From Streptomyces sp. SBT349 (lineage in GTDB: Bacteria > Actinomycetota > Actinomycetes > Streptomycetales > Streptomycetaceae): a stretch of DNA of 55,024 nt. Both the position numbers and the translations under genes were made by a program. Where the stretch lies: NCBI RefSeq assembly GCF_001083795.1, contig NZ_LAVK01000007.1, positions 1 to 55,024 on the forward strand, read 5' to 3'. Under the pieces are notes generated by a model that had not been told where the DNA came from, did no database searches, and was given only the letters and a program-made list of their open reading frames with translations. Positions 1-8,580 of this stretch are shown here, one piece after another (within the stretch, counting starts at the first letter, position 1; every line of letters starts with the position of its first letter).

Positions 1-24
1 CTGGTGAGTAGGGGGTGGGATTGT

Positions 25-66
25 ATGGCATGCAAGAGGTCAGGAGTTCAATTCTCCTTAGCTCCA
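25..66 (+). other. 3' half of tRNA-Ala(GGC); probable attachment site
   Basis: From the anticodon loop (ATGGCAT, anticodon GGC at 27-29) onward this reads as a tRNA: 3' anticodon strand GCAAG, variable loop, T-arm AGGAG-TTCAATT-CTCCT (42-56 region) and acceptor strand TAGCTCC plus A. Upstream of the loop the anticodon stem pairs poorly and no D-arm is visible, so the 5' half is not tRNA. A tRNA copy that starts at the anticodon loop is the usual shape of an att site left by a tyrosine integrase, and an integrase remnant lies beside it. The 5' region runs off the window, so a complete gene cannot be strictly excluded. Confidence 0.7.
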
Positions 67-71
67 CAGGT

Positions 72-105
72 CAGAGGCCGTCTCCCGTAGGGGAGGCGGC
101 CTCTG
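72..105 (+). terminator. Strong hairpin after the tRNA 3' end
   Basis: A 15-bp stem (72-86 with 91-105, one G-T pair) closes on a 4-base loop. It sits a few bases after the tRNA-like 3' end and has no T-tract. Such GC-rich hairpins usually terminate tRNA transcripts in Streptomyces. Confidence 0.75.
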
Positions 106-121
106 TGGTGTGGGTGAGTGA

Positions 122-510
122 CTATCTGAGTGACTGCTGTGGCGGTGGCGCCGGTCTGGATGAGGGGTCGATCTGCTTTCGATGGATCCTCTCTGTGGTG
201 GTTGTGCTGGTGTGGCCGACGAGGGGGGTGATCTTGTCGGTGGTGATGCCGTCGTCCGAGGGGACGGACACGAAGGTGGGTCGCCCCTCGCGTGGTGTCC
301 ATTCCGCGGGGTCGATGCCGTCGATGGTGGCGAGGGGGCATCGGGAGGCGCGGCGTCCATGGGGGTGCCCGTGGTGGTGGTGGAGACGAGCCCGGTGTCC
401 CGCCAGGTGAGGGCGGTGGCGCGGCGGGTGGGGAGGGCGAGGGTTCTGCGGGATCGGTGGGTCTTGGTGTCTCCGGTGCGGCGGACGGAGCGCCGGACGG
501 CGATGAGGGG
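122..510 (-). pseudogene. Tyrosine recombinase (integrase), C-terminal remnant
   Basis: Three frames of the minus strand carry successive pieces of one integrase. First comes the segment with GDTKTHRSRRTLALP. Next is a segment with DPAEWTPREGRPTF followed by DKITPLVGH. The last is the tail RPLIQTGA. At least two frame changes separate them. In intact relatives the second segment reads RELRHxF and the catalytic tyrosine lies in VYRKQ. Here the box-II histidine is a proline (GRPTF) and the tyrosine position is a histidine (IHRKQ). The remnant is therefore both frameshifted and catalytically dead. It abuts the tRNA-derived att-like sequence, as expected at the edge of a decayed integrative element. 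No N-terminal or arm-binding domain is present here. Confidence 0.75.
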
Positions 511-518
511 CGGGATGA

Positions 519-725
519 GTGGTTCTGTCTGGGGGACTGCGGAAGAACATCGTGAAGGTGATGGGCCGAGTCCAGTACGGCCGCGAACACATCCAGGCCG
601 TGCGCTACCAGGACCCGCAGGCGGTCATCGTCCCGGTCGACTGGTACGAGCAGGCCTGCCGAGCCATGGGCGAGGAAGCCCGTCTCCCCACGGGAGACGA
701 CGACCCCGACAGCACCCCGCGATAA
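519..725 (+). CDS. Phd/YefM-like antitoxin, N-terminally truncated
   Basis: A 68-aa product whose core (GRVQYGREHIQAVRYQDP, then AVIVPVDWYEQA) matches the second half of Phd/YefM antitoxins. In that family a short beta-rich DNA-binding domain carrying R-Y-G-x-P-x-A is followed by VxxxWYE. The usual N-terminal residues that start the beta-sheet are replaced by a short unrelated lead from a GTG start at 519. It begins 8 bp from the integrase remnant on the other strand, so a deletion probably joined them. No RelE/Doc-type toxin follows: the next open sequence is the truncated Rhs gene. It may be non-functional. The family call is fairly firm; the function is inferred. Confidence 0.5.
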   Translation: MVLSGGLRKNIVKVMGRVQYGREHIQAVRYQDPQAVIVPVDWYEQACRAMGEEARLPTGDDDPDSTPR

Positions 726-889
726 CGCACCCTCCCACCGCCGGGACAACGCGAGCCTTATGCGCGCCCCGGCCCTCCGTCAACAAGCGCCGAGGCCGCG
801 CCGCGGCTTCTGGTACGCGGGAACGACGAATCCCGAGGGCCGTCAAGGCCGATCCAACTGTCGAGCACCCCCGCCCGCACGCGGAGGAC

Positions 890-3800
890 TCCGGCACCAC
901 CTACGACGACTGCGGCCGCCAGCTCACCGCCACCGATCTGACGGCCGATGTCAGCGTCACCGGCTCGGCCCTGACCCGCACCGCCCGTACCGACGGCCGC
1001 ACCACGACCACCGTCCACAGCCCCGCCACGGGCTTCCCCACCACCATCACCGAGACCACACCGCGTGCCGATCCGGACGACGCGGCGAGCGCGCTGTCCA
1101 CGACCACAACTCTCGACCCCCGGCGCGGCCTGCCCACCCAGACCACGGACGCCAACGGCAACGTGACGGTGCAGTCCTACGACGCGCTCGGCCGCTCGGC
1201 GCGCGTCTGGCTCCCCGACCGGCGTACCGCCCAGGCCCCCAGCTTCGAGTTCACCTACCGCGTCGAGGAGGGCCACCCAGTCAGCGTCGGCAGCCGCGCG
1301 CTGAACAACTCCGGCGGGCAGACCTCCACCTCCTACACCCTCTACGACGGGCTGCTGCGCGCACGGCAGACCCAGCAGCCGGGACCGGAGGACGGGATGC
1401 TCCTGAGCGACACCTTCTACGACGAACGAGGTCTCGTCCGCCAGACGTTCGCCTCCTACTTCGCCGAAGGAGACCCCGCGCCGGAGGTCTTCAAGCCCAC
1501 AGACCTCGCGAACGTGCAGACACAGACCCGGCACGCCTACGACGCGCTCGGCCGCGAGACAGAGAGCGTTCAGGTCGCGGGGGACAGCGATGGCGGCGAG
1601 GTGCTCGCCACCACGACGACCAGCTACCGCGGCGACCGCGTGACGGTGATTCCGCCCGAGGGCGCCCCGCCACCACGACCATCTCCGACGCCCGTGGCCG
1701 CGCGGTCGAACTGCGTCAGCATCGCGAACGTTCACCGGACACCGACTTCGACACCACCACCTACGCCCACACCCCGGCCGGGCAGATCGAGACGGTCACC
1801 GACGCGGCCGGTAACGACTGGACGTTCGCCTATGACCAACTCGGCCGCACGGTCGAGACCACCGATCCCGACGCCGGCCGGACAACCAGCACATACAACG
1901 ACCGCGGTGAGCTGACCACGCGTGCCGGTGCCCGTGGCATCACCCTCGCCCATGTCTATGACGGGCTGGGGCGGCAAACCGAGCTGCGCGAAGGGGACGC
2001 GGCGGGTGAGCTGCGGGCGGAATGGGTCTACGACACCGTCTCCGGTGCCCGCGGCCATCTGGCAAGGTCCACCCGCTACGACGAGGCCGAGGCGTACACC
2101 AGCGAAGTCGTCTCCTACGACCGGCTCTACCGTGCGACGCGCAGCCAGGTCACCATTCCGGACGCGGAAGGCGCGCTGGCCGACACCTACCAGTCCACGA
2201 CCACGTTCCTGCCTTCGGGGCTGGTCCGGTCCACCGGCTTGCCGGAGGCTGGCGGTCTGCCGGCCGAAACCGTCGACCGCACCTACGATGACGTGACACT
2301 CCGCCTCCTCAGGACGGCTGCCACGGGTGGCGCCGCTGTCGACCTGACCCACACGCTCACCGGCAAGCCCGCCACGTTCGACTTCTCCAGTCGGGGCGCG
2401 GCCGTGGCCCGTGGGACGAACTTCTACGAGCGGGGCACCCAGCGGCTGGCCTCCACTTCCGTCCAGCGCTGGCTGCAGGATGAGAACGACCGCGACGAGA
2501 CCTACGCGTACGACGATGCGGGCAATGTCCTGTCCATCGCCGATGTCTCACGCACCGGCACGGACGTGCAGTGCTTCCAGTACGACCATGTGCGCCGTCT
2601 GACCGAGGCGTGGTCGCAGGCCCCGCGTACCTGCGCGTCCGAGCCTTCGGACGCCGCCGTCGGCGGGCCCGCGCCGTACTGGCACTCCTACTCCTACGAC
2701 CTGGCGGGCAACCGCCTCACCGAAACCCTGCACGAACAGGACACCGAACGCGCCTACGACTACCCCGAGCCGGGCGCGGCGCGGCCCAACGCTGTCACCT
2801 CGGTGACGCAGCGGACGCCCGATGTGACCTCGCTCGAACAGTACGGCTACGACGAGGCCGGGAACACCGCCAGCCGTCAACTCGGCGGCGATGAGCAGGA
2901 ACTGTCCTGGGACGCCGAGGGCCGTCTCGCCTCCGTCGAGGAGGCGGACGGCTCGGTGACGGAGTACCTGTACGACGCGGACGGCAACCGGCTGATCTCC
3001 CGTTCCGAGTCGGGGACGACGCTCTACCTCGGCAGCACCGAGGTCACCCAGGCCACGGGCTCCACCACCGCGGAGGCGACCCGGTATGTCGACCTCGGCG
3101 GCGGCCATATGGCGGTGATCGCCGACGACGGATCGGTCAGCTTCACCCTGGCCGACCACCATGGCACCGGCCAACTCGCCATCGACGCGACCTCGTTGAC
3201 CATCTCCCAGCGCCGGACCGCTCCCTTCGGCCAGATCCGGGGGCAGCAGCCGGAATCCTGGCCGGGCAGCCGGGGTTTCGTCGGCGGCATAGCCGACGGC
3301 ACCGGCCTGACCCATCTCGGGGCCCGGGAGTACGACCCGGCGTTGGGCCGGTTCGTCTCCCCCGACCCGGTGCTGGTCACCGCGGACCCGCAGCAGTTGA
3401 ACGCGTACCAGTACGGGGGGAACAGCCCGGTCACGGTCGCCGATCCGCTGGGGACGATGCTGCGGGAGTGCTGGTCGGGCCAGTACACATGCAGTCACAA
3501 CAGCCAGGGCGACGTCACGGACGTCGACTACGGGAAGAACTACGGGCGCCAGACCGGCGCCAGCGGTGGCACCCCGGCCCCGCGGTGGGTGGGTGAGCAG
3601 CAGAGTAACTCCCGGAGCTGCCGCAACGATCCGGGCTGCTCGGGTACGGCGGCCCAGCAGATGCTTCAGGCGCAGAACGACCGGCGTGCGGAGTATCTGG
3701 CTGCCGTGCGGCTGGCGGAGCAGATGGCCGCTGCCGCCGCGGCGCAGCAGAACCAGTCGTGGTGGCAGACGGGTCTGAGTATCGCGGCCGATGTGACCGG

Positions 3801-4728
3801 CATCAGTGACGGGTGGGCCCGCATCACGCAGGGCGACGCGATGGCGTGCGCCATGACGGTTCTCACCATCGCCACGGGCGGCAGTGGCCGAACGGCGGCG
3901 CTGGCGCTGCGTTATGGCGATGACATCATCGGCGCCGCGCGTCAGGCTGAGAACACCATGGGGAGTTGTGCGCGGCACTCGTTCCTGTCCGGCACCGAGG
4001 TGCTGATGGCGGACGGCACCCGCAGGGACATCGACGATCTGGAGGTCGGCGACGAGATCCTGGCGACCGACCCGGAGACGGGCGAGACCAAGCCGCGGCG
4101 CGTGGTGGCCACGATCATCACGGACTCCGACAAGGAGTACACCCGCGTCTCCGTGACCGGCGCCGACGGTGACGAGAGCGAGATCATCGCCACCGCCCAC
4201 CACCCGTTCCGGGACGAGGCCACCGACACCTGGACCAACGCCACCGACCTCACCCCCGGCGCCCAATTCCGCACCCCCGACGGCACCACCACCGAAGTCA
4301 CCGCCGCCCTCACCTACAACGACACCGCCCGCACCTACGACCTCACCGTCGAAGAACTCCACACGTACTCTGTGCACGCGGGGGCGACGCCGGTCCTGGT
4401 GCACGACAGCAATTGCACTGTGGGGCGGTGGATGTCGGAAGATGAATATCGAGCGATGGGGGATACGGGACAGGTTCAGGCAGGCCGTGGTGGTGCTTCG
4501 ACCTATGTAGCCAGTCCGGCTAATTCCGATGCCTATCGAAGGCAGGCCGCACCAGGGACGATCTATGCGGAGTTCGATCTTCCATGCTCGTGCCTGAAAC
4601 CCGCTGGCGAGCCTGGGTGGGCGCAAATACCTGGCCCTCGCCATCCTCTTTACTCAAGGCTGAACGCCCGGAATGGTCTACCGCCGCCAGAGATTGCCTG
4701 CTTTCGGAAATATAAGGATTGTCGATAG
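890..4728 (+). pseudogene. Rhs/YD-repeat polymorphic toxin, 5'-truncated and frameshifted, with HINT and TreTu-like tip
   Basis: YD-repeat protein of the Rhs family, which displays a C-terminal toxin on a beta-cocoon shell. Homologous sequence starts abruptly near 890 (TYDDCGRQLTATD) without signal peptide or N-terminal shell. The frame changes near 1660-1675: upstream residues run in the frame ending VTVIPPEG, downstream ones in the frame beginning ATTTISDARGRAVE. Later parts are continuous: many YDxxGN/YDxxGR repeats, the Rhs core (GLTHLGAREYDPALGRFVSPDP, near 3300-3370), an Ala-rich pretoxin linker, a HINT domain (about 3979-4416, FLSGTEVLMADG to VLVHDSNC) and a roughly 100-aa tip (4417-4728). 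The tip (GRWMSEDEYRAM, then YAEFDLP) resembles TreTu-type toxins, which are ADP-ribosyltransferases acting on EF-Tu. The tip gene itself is intact. Expression of the shell is unlikely. Confidence 0.85.
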
Positions 4729-4731
4729 GAA

Positions 4732-5052
4732 ATGACTATTTCCTTGACTGGGATACTCGAGGCGCGGATCGAGAAGGTGCGCAAGCAGCTCGAAGAATCT
4801 GGTTTTACTCTGGAGCTGTTCAGCGGGCCGAGGCGTGCAGGAAAGGAATCCTTCGCTGTCTACCTACAGAGAAGGGATAGGGGGTGTCACTTTACTGTCT
4901 GGAACTCGGGTGAGGTGCAGGTTTCGGTCATTGACTACGGCCGCGACCCCTCCCCTAGGGAGACGTATCTGTCCGATGTCGGCGGAGATCGAATGGAATC
5001 GGAGCTCCAGAAAGTGATTGTTTGGGTTTCAAGCGGTTCCGAAGCGGGGTAA
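4732..5052 (+). CDS. Immunity protein, TriTu-like
   Basis: A 106-aa acidic cytoplasmic protein that starts 3 bp after the Rhs stop codon, the standard place for the cognate immunity gene of an Rhs tip. The order toxin TreTu then immunity TriTu is known, and the size and start (MTISLTGILEARIEKV) fit that family as I remember it. It should bind the toxin tip and block its active site. An AGGA lies directly before the start, so translation is probably coupled to the toxin frame. The reading frame is intact although the Rhs gene is broken, which would protect against related toxins from siblings. Confidence 0.6.
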   Translation: MTISLTGILEARIEKVRKQLEESGFTLELFSGPRRAGKESFAVYLQRRDRGCHFTVWNSGEVQVSVIDYGRDPSPRETYLSDVGGDRMESELQKVIVWVSSGSEAG

Positions 5053-5227
5053 GGATATCGCTTGAGGGCCTTTGCTTCACTGGGATGTTCGGGCGGCGTT
5101 CGGTCATCGTGCCCAGGGGGAACGCCGACAGCAGGAACGTCGAGTTCGATCAGTCAGTTGATCTATGGCTTGGGGCGCCTCCGGGGGCTGCGGCTCGTGG
5201 TGAGCGTGCAGGGAAAGGTTTGGATTA

Positions 5228-5497
5228 ATGGGGAGTCATGGCTCTATCGTGAATCGAAATCTCGGGAATCGGATCATCGAGATCACAGAAATCGATGACG
5301 TGTCATCCGGCGAGCGTGTGATTGAATTCCGTGACCCTGGAAGGTTCGAAGTTGGAGCCCATGTCGCAATCATCATCCCTGAGGGCGGAGGTTGGGCTGA
5401 GGCTATGGTTAGCATTAATCCTCATATCTCAGAGATTTCAGCAGAATTCATTGTGTGGCTTATTGGAACCGCGCAGGCCATCGTGCAAAACCCGTGA
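5228..5497 (+). CDS. Hypothetical protein in the Rhs cassette region (possible immunity protein fragment)
   Basis: An 89-aa frame whose ATG overlaps the TAA of an upstream 68-codon frame (5022-5228) as TAATG, so coupled translation is possible. The product has a plausible alternating beta pattern (IIEITEIDDVSSGERVIEF, then VGAHVAIIIPEGGG). The upstream frame and a third frame (the stretch with VVSVQGKVWINGESWLY, near 5200-5260) also look protein-like, so this may be one longer gene broken by frameshifts. The lower GC and the position between two toxin cassettes suggest a displaced immunity gene. I do not recognise the family. Confidence 0.4.
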   Translation: MGSHGSIVNRNLGNRIIEITEIDDVSSGERVIEFRDPGRFEVGAHVAIIIPEGGGWAEAMVSINPHISEISAEFIVWLIGTAQAIVQNP

Positions 5498-5503
5498 TGG
5501 GCA

Positions 5504-6061
5504 GTGCTGATGGAGGGCGGGGGGCGAGGGGTGACATTGATGTTCCTCTGGTTGGTGTTGCCCCCTCTCGCGCCGTCAGGAATGGAAGTAACCGTCACCA
5601 CCACTCGAACCACCACCACAACGGCGACGGTCCACAACCTCACCGTCGAAGGCGTCCACACGTACTATGTGCTCGTCGGCGGGACTCCGATCCTCGCTCA
5701 CAACAGCAACTGCGGCGTGACCATTGACGACGGCAAGTGGGATTACTTCTTCGGACATGTTGACTCTAATCCGCACAATGCGGAGAGACCGACACGGAAT
5801 GCTTATCGGTTGGAGTCGATCGGAATCCGTGACAACGCTGCCGGGCACGAGATCCTCACCGAGCACTTCAACGAGGCGATGAGGAGTGGAGTCGTGGATT
5901 CTCATGTGAATCCGAGAACTGGACTCACGAACGTGCGGACGGAGTCGCTCCTCTATGGACCGCGCGGCGCTCTCTTGATTCGCGCTAATTTTGAAATGAC
6001 TGGCAGCGGAGCGAGGCTCACCACGATGATCCCTATTGGAGGACGGGGCTATGGCAGGTGA
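5504..6061 (+). pseudogene. Orphan Rhs C-terminal toxin cassette with HINT tail
   Basis: About 35 residues (5614-5712, TVHNLTVEGVHTYYVL to ILAHNSNC) are a second copy of the HINT C-terminus found at 4330-4416 of the Rhs gene. They are followed by a complete 115-aa tip (5713-6061) with motifs KWDYFFGHV and NPHNAERP, ending RLTTMIPIGG. This is the arrangement left when a new tip recombines into an Rhs gene and pushes the old one downstream. No shell precedes it, and the frame before the HINT tail (from GTG 5504) looks random. The tip family is unknown to me; the HN-x-x-R motif would suit a nuclease, but that is a guess. The toxin can act only if restored by recombination. Confidence 0.65.
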
Positions 6062-6416
6062 TGTCATGGAGGTTCCGGGAGACCTCGAATTCATCGAGGT
6101 CTTCGGATCTGCCCCGGAGCCGACGGAGCATGATCCGGACGTATGGCGAGTCGAGACCTCCATAGGCGATGCCGACGATTCCGTGGCGCTGAGCTTCGAT
6201 ATTGGGGCGCGGTCGGTACGGTTGACCAGGGAGTCGATGGGCGAATGTGAAATCGAGATCTATCGTGAGCAGGTCGATCGAATTCTTCTGTACTCCCGGG
6301 GCGGAGAGCGTGGCATTGTTCTGGAAGTGAACGTTCCTGGTTTCGCATGCGAGCTCAGGGTCGTCGTGTTTCCCCGGTTTCGCCTGGTGAACCCCATGCT
6401 GTACGTGGGGCGTTGA
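6051..6416 (+). CDS. Putative immunity protein of the orphan toxin cassette
   Basis: A 121-aa acidic protein. I chose ATG 6051 because GGAGGA at 6038-6043 lies 7 bases upstream. It overlaps the last 11 bases of the preceding toxin frame, the usual layout for a toxin/immunity pair. Pattern: acidic N-terminus (EFIEVFGSAPEPTEHDPD), then beta-strands (GIVLEVNVPGFACELRVVVF). No signal peptide or membrane segment, so it would act in the cytosol. I cannot name the immunity family. Role inferred from position and size. Confidence 0.55.
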   Translation: MAGDVMEVPGDLEFIEVFGSAPEPTEHDPDVWRVETSIGDADDSVALSFDIGARSVRLTRESMGECEIEIYREQVDRILLYSRGGERGIVLEVNVPGFACELRVVVFPRFRLVNPMLYVGR

Positions 6417-6490
6417 CAGATTCTCGCCAGGGTTGGGATGGAGAACGAGGGGGAGTGAGACCCTCATCGCTGAGGATGAGCGAAATCTGA

Positions 6491-6925
6491 GCGCCGGCGA
6501 TTCATAGCGGCGCGATCGTCGCCGCCGTCGACCACGCGACCACGGCCGCTGCCGTGCACAACCTCACCGCGGAGGGCACCCACACCTACCATGTGCTGGC
6601 GTGGAACATAGAAATAGGCCGTACGTCGTATTCGAGCCCCGGAGCAGGTGGGCACTTGCGAGCATCAGAGCAGATCATCAATGAGGTTGCTCAAGGATTC
6701 CGCAGTTTGGAAAACGCTATGGCCTGGTTCTCTTCGCTGGAGCAAGTTCAGCAACGGGCGGTACTGCAGGAGGTTGTTCGCTACTCCATGCAGGCCCATG
6801 CCACGGTAAATGACGCACGTGAGGGACTACTGCGATCAGGCGTCAAGTCGACAATGACCTCGGCGGTGTTGATTGTTCAAGAACCGATTCTCGAACAAAT
6901 GGGGGCGCATGACTCACGTGGATAG
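6491..6925 (+). pseudogene. HINT tail fused to a DUF5958-like protein
   Basis: The frame is open from 6491. Its first part (6506-6602: AAVHNLTAEGTHTYHVLAWN) is a third copy of the HINT C-terminus. After a short spacer comes a segment (INEVAQGFRSLENAMAWF, then QAHATVNDAREGLLRSG and TSAVL) that matches DUF5958, a small Streptomyces family that may serve as immunity proteins. TTG 6656 is a possible separate start. The DUF5958 part ends early compared with the 115-130 aa I expect. The fusion looks like recombination debris. Function unknown. Confidence 0.55.
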
Positions 6926-7055
6926 TCGGACAGGCTCACGTGTCGCCTATGATCAGACTCGAGGGGTTTTGATTATCGAGAACTCATATATGATCCATGG
7001 TTTCAGATATAGTGAGGACGCTTTCGCGACCAGCGGAAGGTACGTGATGCCGTGA
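6909..7055 (+). pseudogene. C-terminal remnant of a toxin tip
   Basis: A 48-aa frame (THVDSRTGSRVAYDQ to TSGRYVMP) that overlaps the end of the previous frame and stops in a 4-base overlap with the next gene. It looks like the last part of an Rhs tip whose front has been lost. Supported mainly by its tight coupling to a downstream immunity-like gene. Family not recognised. Confidence 0.4.
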
Positions 7056-7420
7056 AAGCAAGTCTGCGCGTCATGCGGGAGGGGCAACATTACCTGGTCC
7101 GCTTCACAGAGCCGCAACGTGACCTGGTTCGAGAGACGCTCTTGTTCGTCAAGGACCGCACGGGTGGAAATATCGCCTCCATGTTGCGTACCGGGGTCGA
7201 CCGCGCAAGGCTGGACCAGGTGCGCGAGAAACTATCTGGATGCGAAGTGATGCTATCGGCGGCGGAAGTGCATGTCCTTTTCTCCGCGCTGGTCACTGCT
7301 GTGGTGGAAATTCGCACCGAACAGGAGTTTTTCACGCGCGTTGGGTTCTTCAAGGAGCAGGCGGTGTCGCTGGCGAATGCGCTGGTACGTGATATCGCAT
7401 CAGCAGGTGATCCGGGCTGA
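7052..7420 (+). CDS. Putative immunity protein (third cassette)
   Basis: A 122-aa, mostly helical protein beginning at GTG 7052, whose GTGA overlaps the stop of the preceding toxin remnant, a sign of translational coupling. No signal peptide or membrane helix. Residues QYxVRFTEPQRDLVRETLLF, then ARLDQVREKL and LFSALVTAVVEI suggest an alpha-helical bundle. As the gene next to a toxin C-terminus in an Rhs array it is most simply an immunity protein kept after its toxin decayed. I do not recognise the family. Visibly AT-richer than the rest of the arm. Confidence 0.5.
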   Translation: MKASLRVMREGQHYLVRFTEPQRDLVRETLLFVKDRTGGNIASMLRTGVDRARLDQVREKLSGCEVMLSAAEVHVLFSALVTAVVEIRTEQEFFTRVGFFKEQAVSLANALVRDIASAGDPG

Positions 7421-7680
7421 AGAGCACCGTGAAGCACCCTCTGGTGTTCAGTTAGGTCGGTCAGGCGCTGCCACCTGGCTTGGTCGCCGAATTTTTCGCA
7501 TGGTGGCGAACTCGTCACCTCGGAGCTGGCCGACATGATCCGGCCTGGCGCGACGATTGCCGACGGTCTGCACGGCCCCAGATTGGGACGGTGCCCCTGC
7601 GGTGCTCGTCAACGGCCCCTGCCGCTCGATCACCTTCGGACGGTGCTTGAAGTGCCGGAACAACCCCGCGGGCGGGGCCA

Positions 7681-8312
7681 AGCGGACACCTCCTGAACGA
7701 ACTCGCGGATGACGCGGCCGCGCTGGCGGTCGTGGAGGCCGACTACAACATCCCATGGGGCCCGAGCCTGGAGGCCATCGACGCCGCCGCGCCGGACAAG
7801 CAGTACGGGACGACTTGGCGGCGGCTGCAGAAGATCCTGGGGGCGCCCGCCCGGTCTCCCGTGTGGTCGGCCGCCGAGGAAGCTCGTCGGCAGATCGCCG
7901 AGTACGTGGACGCCAGCGACGACGTCGACGCGATCGCTCTCGCAGCCCGGCCACTGATGCCGCGCAGGCCGGACGATATCGCCGAAAAGATTCTGCGTGA
8001 CGGCTGGAGGATGAGCCTGGCCCGCCGCGACGTGCCGGCGGCCCAGTGCACGCGCCTGGGCAAGGAACTGGGGGCCGCTCAGCATTTTCCCAAGGCCTGT
8101 GAGATCACGGCTGACCCGTCTTCGGCGGCGGACCCCGAGCCCTGGCCTGGCTCATCACCCTGCTCCTGGACGACATCACCAACCGCGCCCCGGACCATGG
8201 CGCAGGCCGCCCCCCGGCCGGACTCGTCAGCGCCACCACCGAAGGCTGGCAAGGCCGCAGGCCACCGTTCATCCTCGCTCGCGGCGAGCTGGAGGCACTA
8301 CGCGACAGTTGA
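7681..8312 (+). pseudogene. Hypothetical actinobacterial protein, frameshifted
   Basis: A protein-like frame (LNELADDAAALAVVEADY, then WGPSLEAIDAAAPDKQYG, WRRLQKILGAP and DDIAEKILRDGWRM) runs to about 8100. The same protein then appears to continue in another frame (RALAWLITLLLDDITNRAP to ARGELEALRDS) and stops at TGA 8310-8312. No clear start was found; the sequence before 7681 (7421-7680) shows only short cysteine-containing fragments (GRCLKCRNNPAGG). I do not recognise the family. The coding claim rests on amino-acid composition and third-position GC. Confidence 0.4.
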
Positions 8313-8506
8313 CAAAGTGATCGACGCGAAGCCCTACCTCTCGGTGACCCTGTCGTACGCACTCGCCGAAGTGGCCGTGGTGAGTGCGAGCGGCGATTCC
8401 CGCGACCTTCCGGCGCATGCGCATCACCGCTTTCCCCTGTCCCGTCGTGGGTGCTTTCCGCAGCCGAATTCCCGGAATGGCAAGCGTGGTTGGTGCCGGC
8501 CGCAGG

Positions 8507-8553
8507 TATAGTCACGGACGGGTTGTCCAGCACGTGTGCGCGGGTGTGGACAA
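8507..8553 (+). promoter_or_regulatory. Promoter/operator of the STAND-WD40 gene
   Basis: A -10 box TATAGT (8507-8512) is followed after 10 bases by a perfect inverted repeat TTGTCCA (8523-8529)-N17-TGGACAA (8547-8553). The repeat covers the expected transcription start, a position suited to repression. The same spacing recurs in front of the paralogue remnant at 12550-12596, so the arrangement is conserved. Confidence 0.6.
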
Positions 8554-8580
8554 GCAATGGTTGCCTGGGGGGGGGCAGTG

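Noticed and set aside
1..69. A complete, functional tRNA gene at the window edge
   Set aside because: The sequence before the anticodon loop does not form a D-arm or 5' anticodon stem. Only the 3' half is present.
3979..4416. HINT domain as an intein
   Set aside because: It is followed directly by a toxin tip and not by a C-extein that rejoins the host protein. This is the usual Rhs pretoxin HINT.
2548..4644. 698-codon frame antisense to the Rhs gene
   Set aside because: Its opposite strand carries clear YD repeats, Rhs core and HINT domain. The antisense product is compositionally biased.
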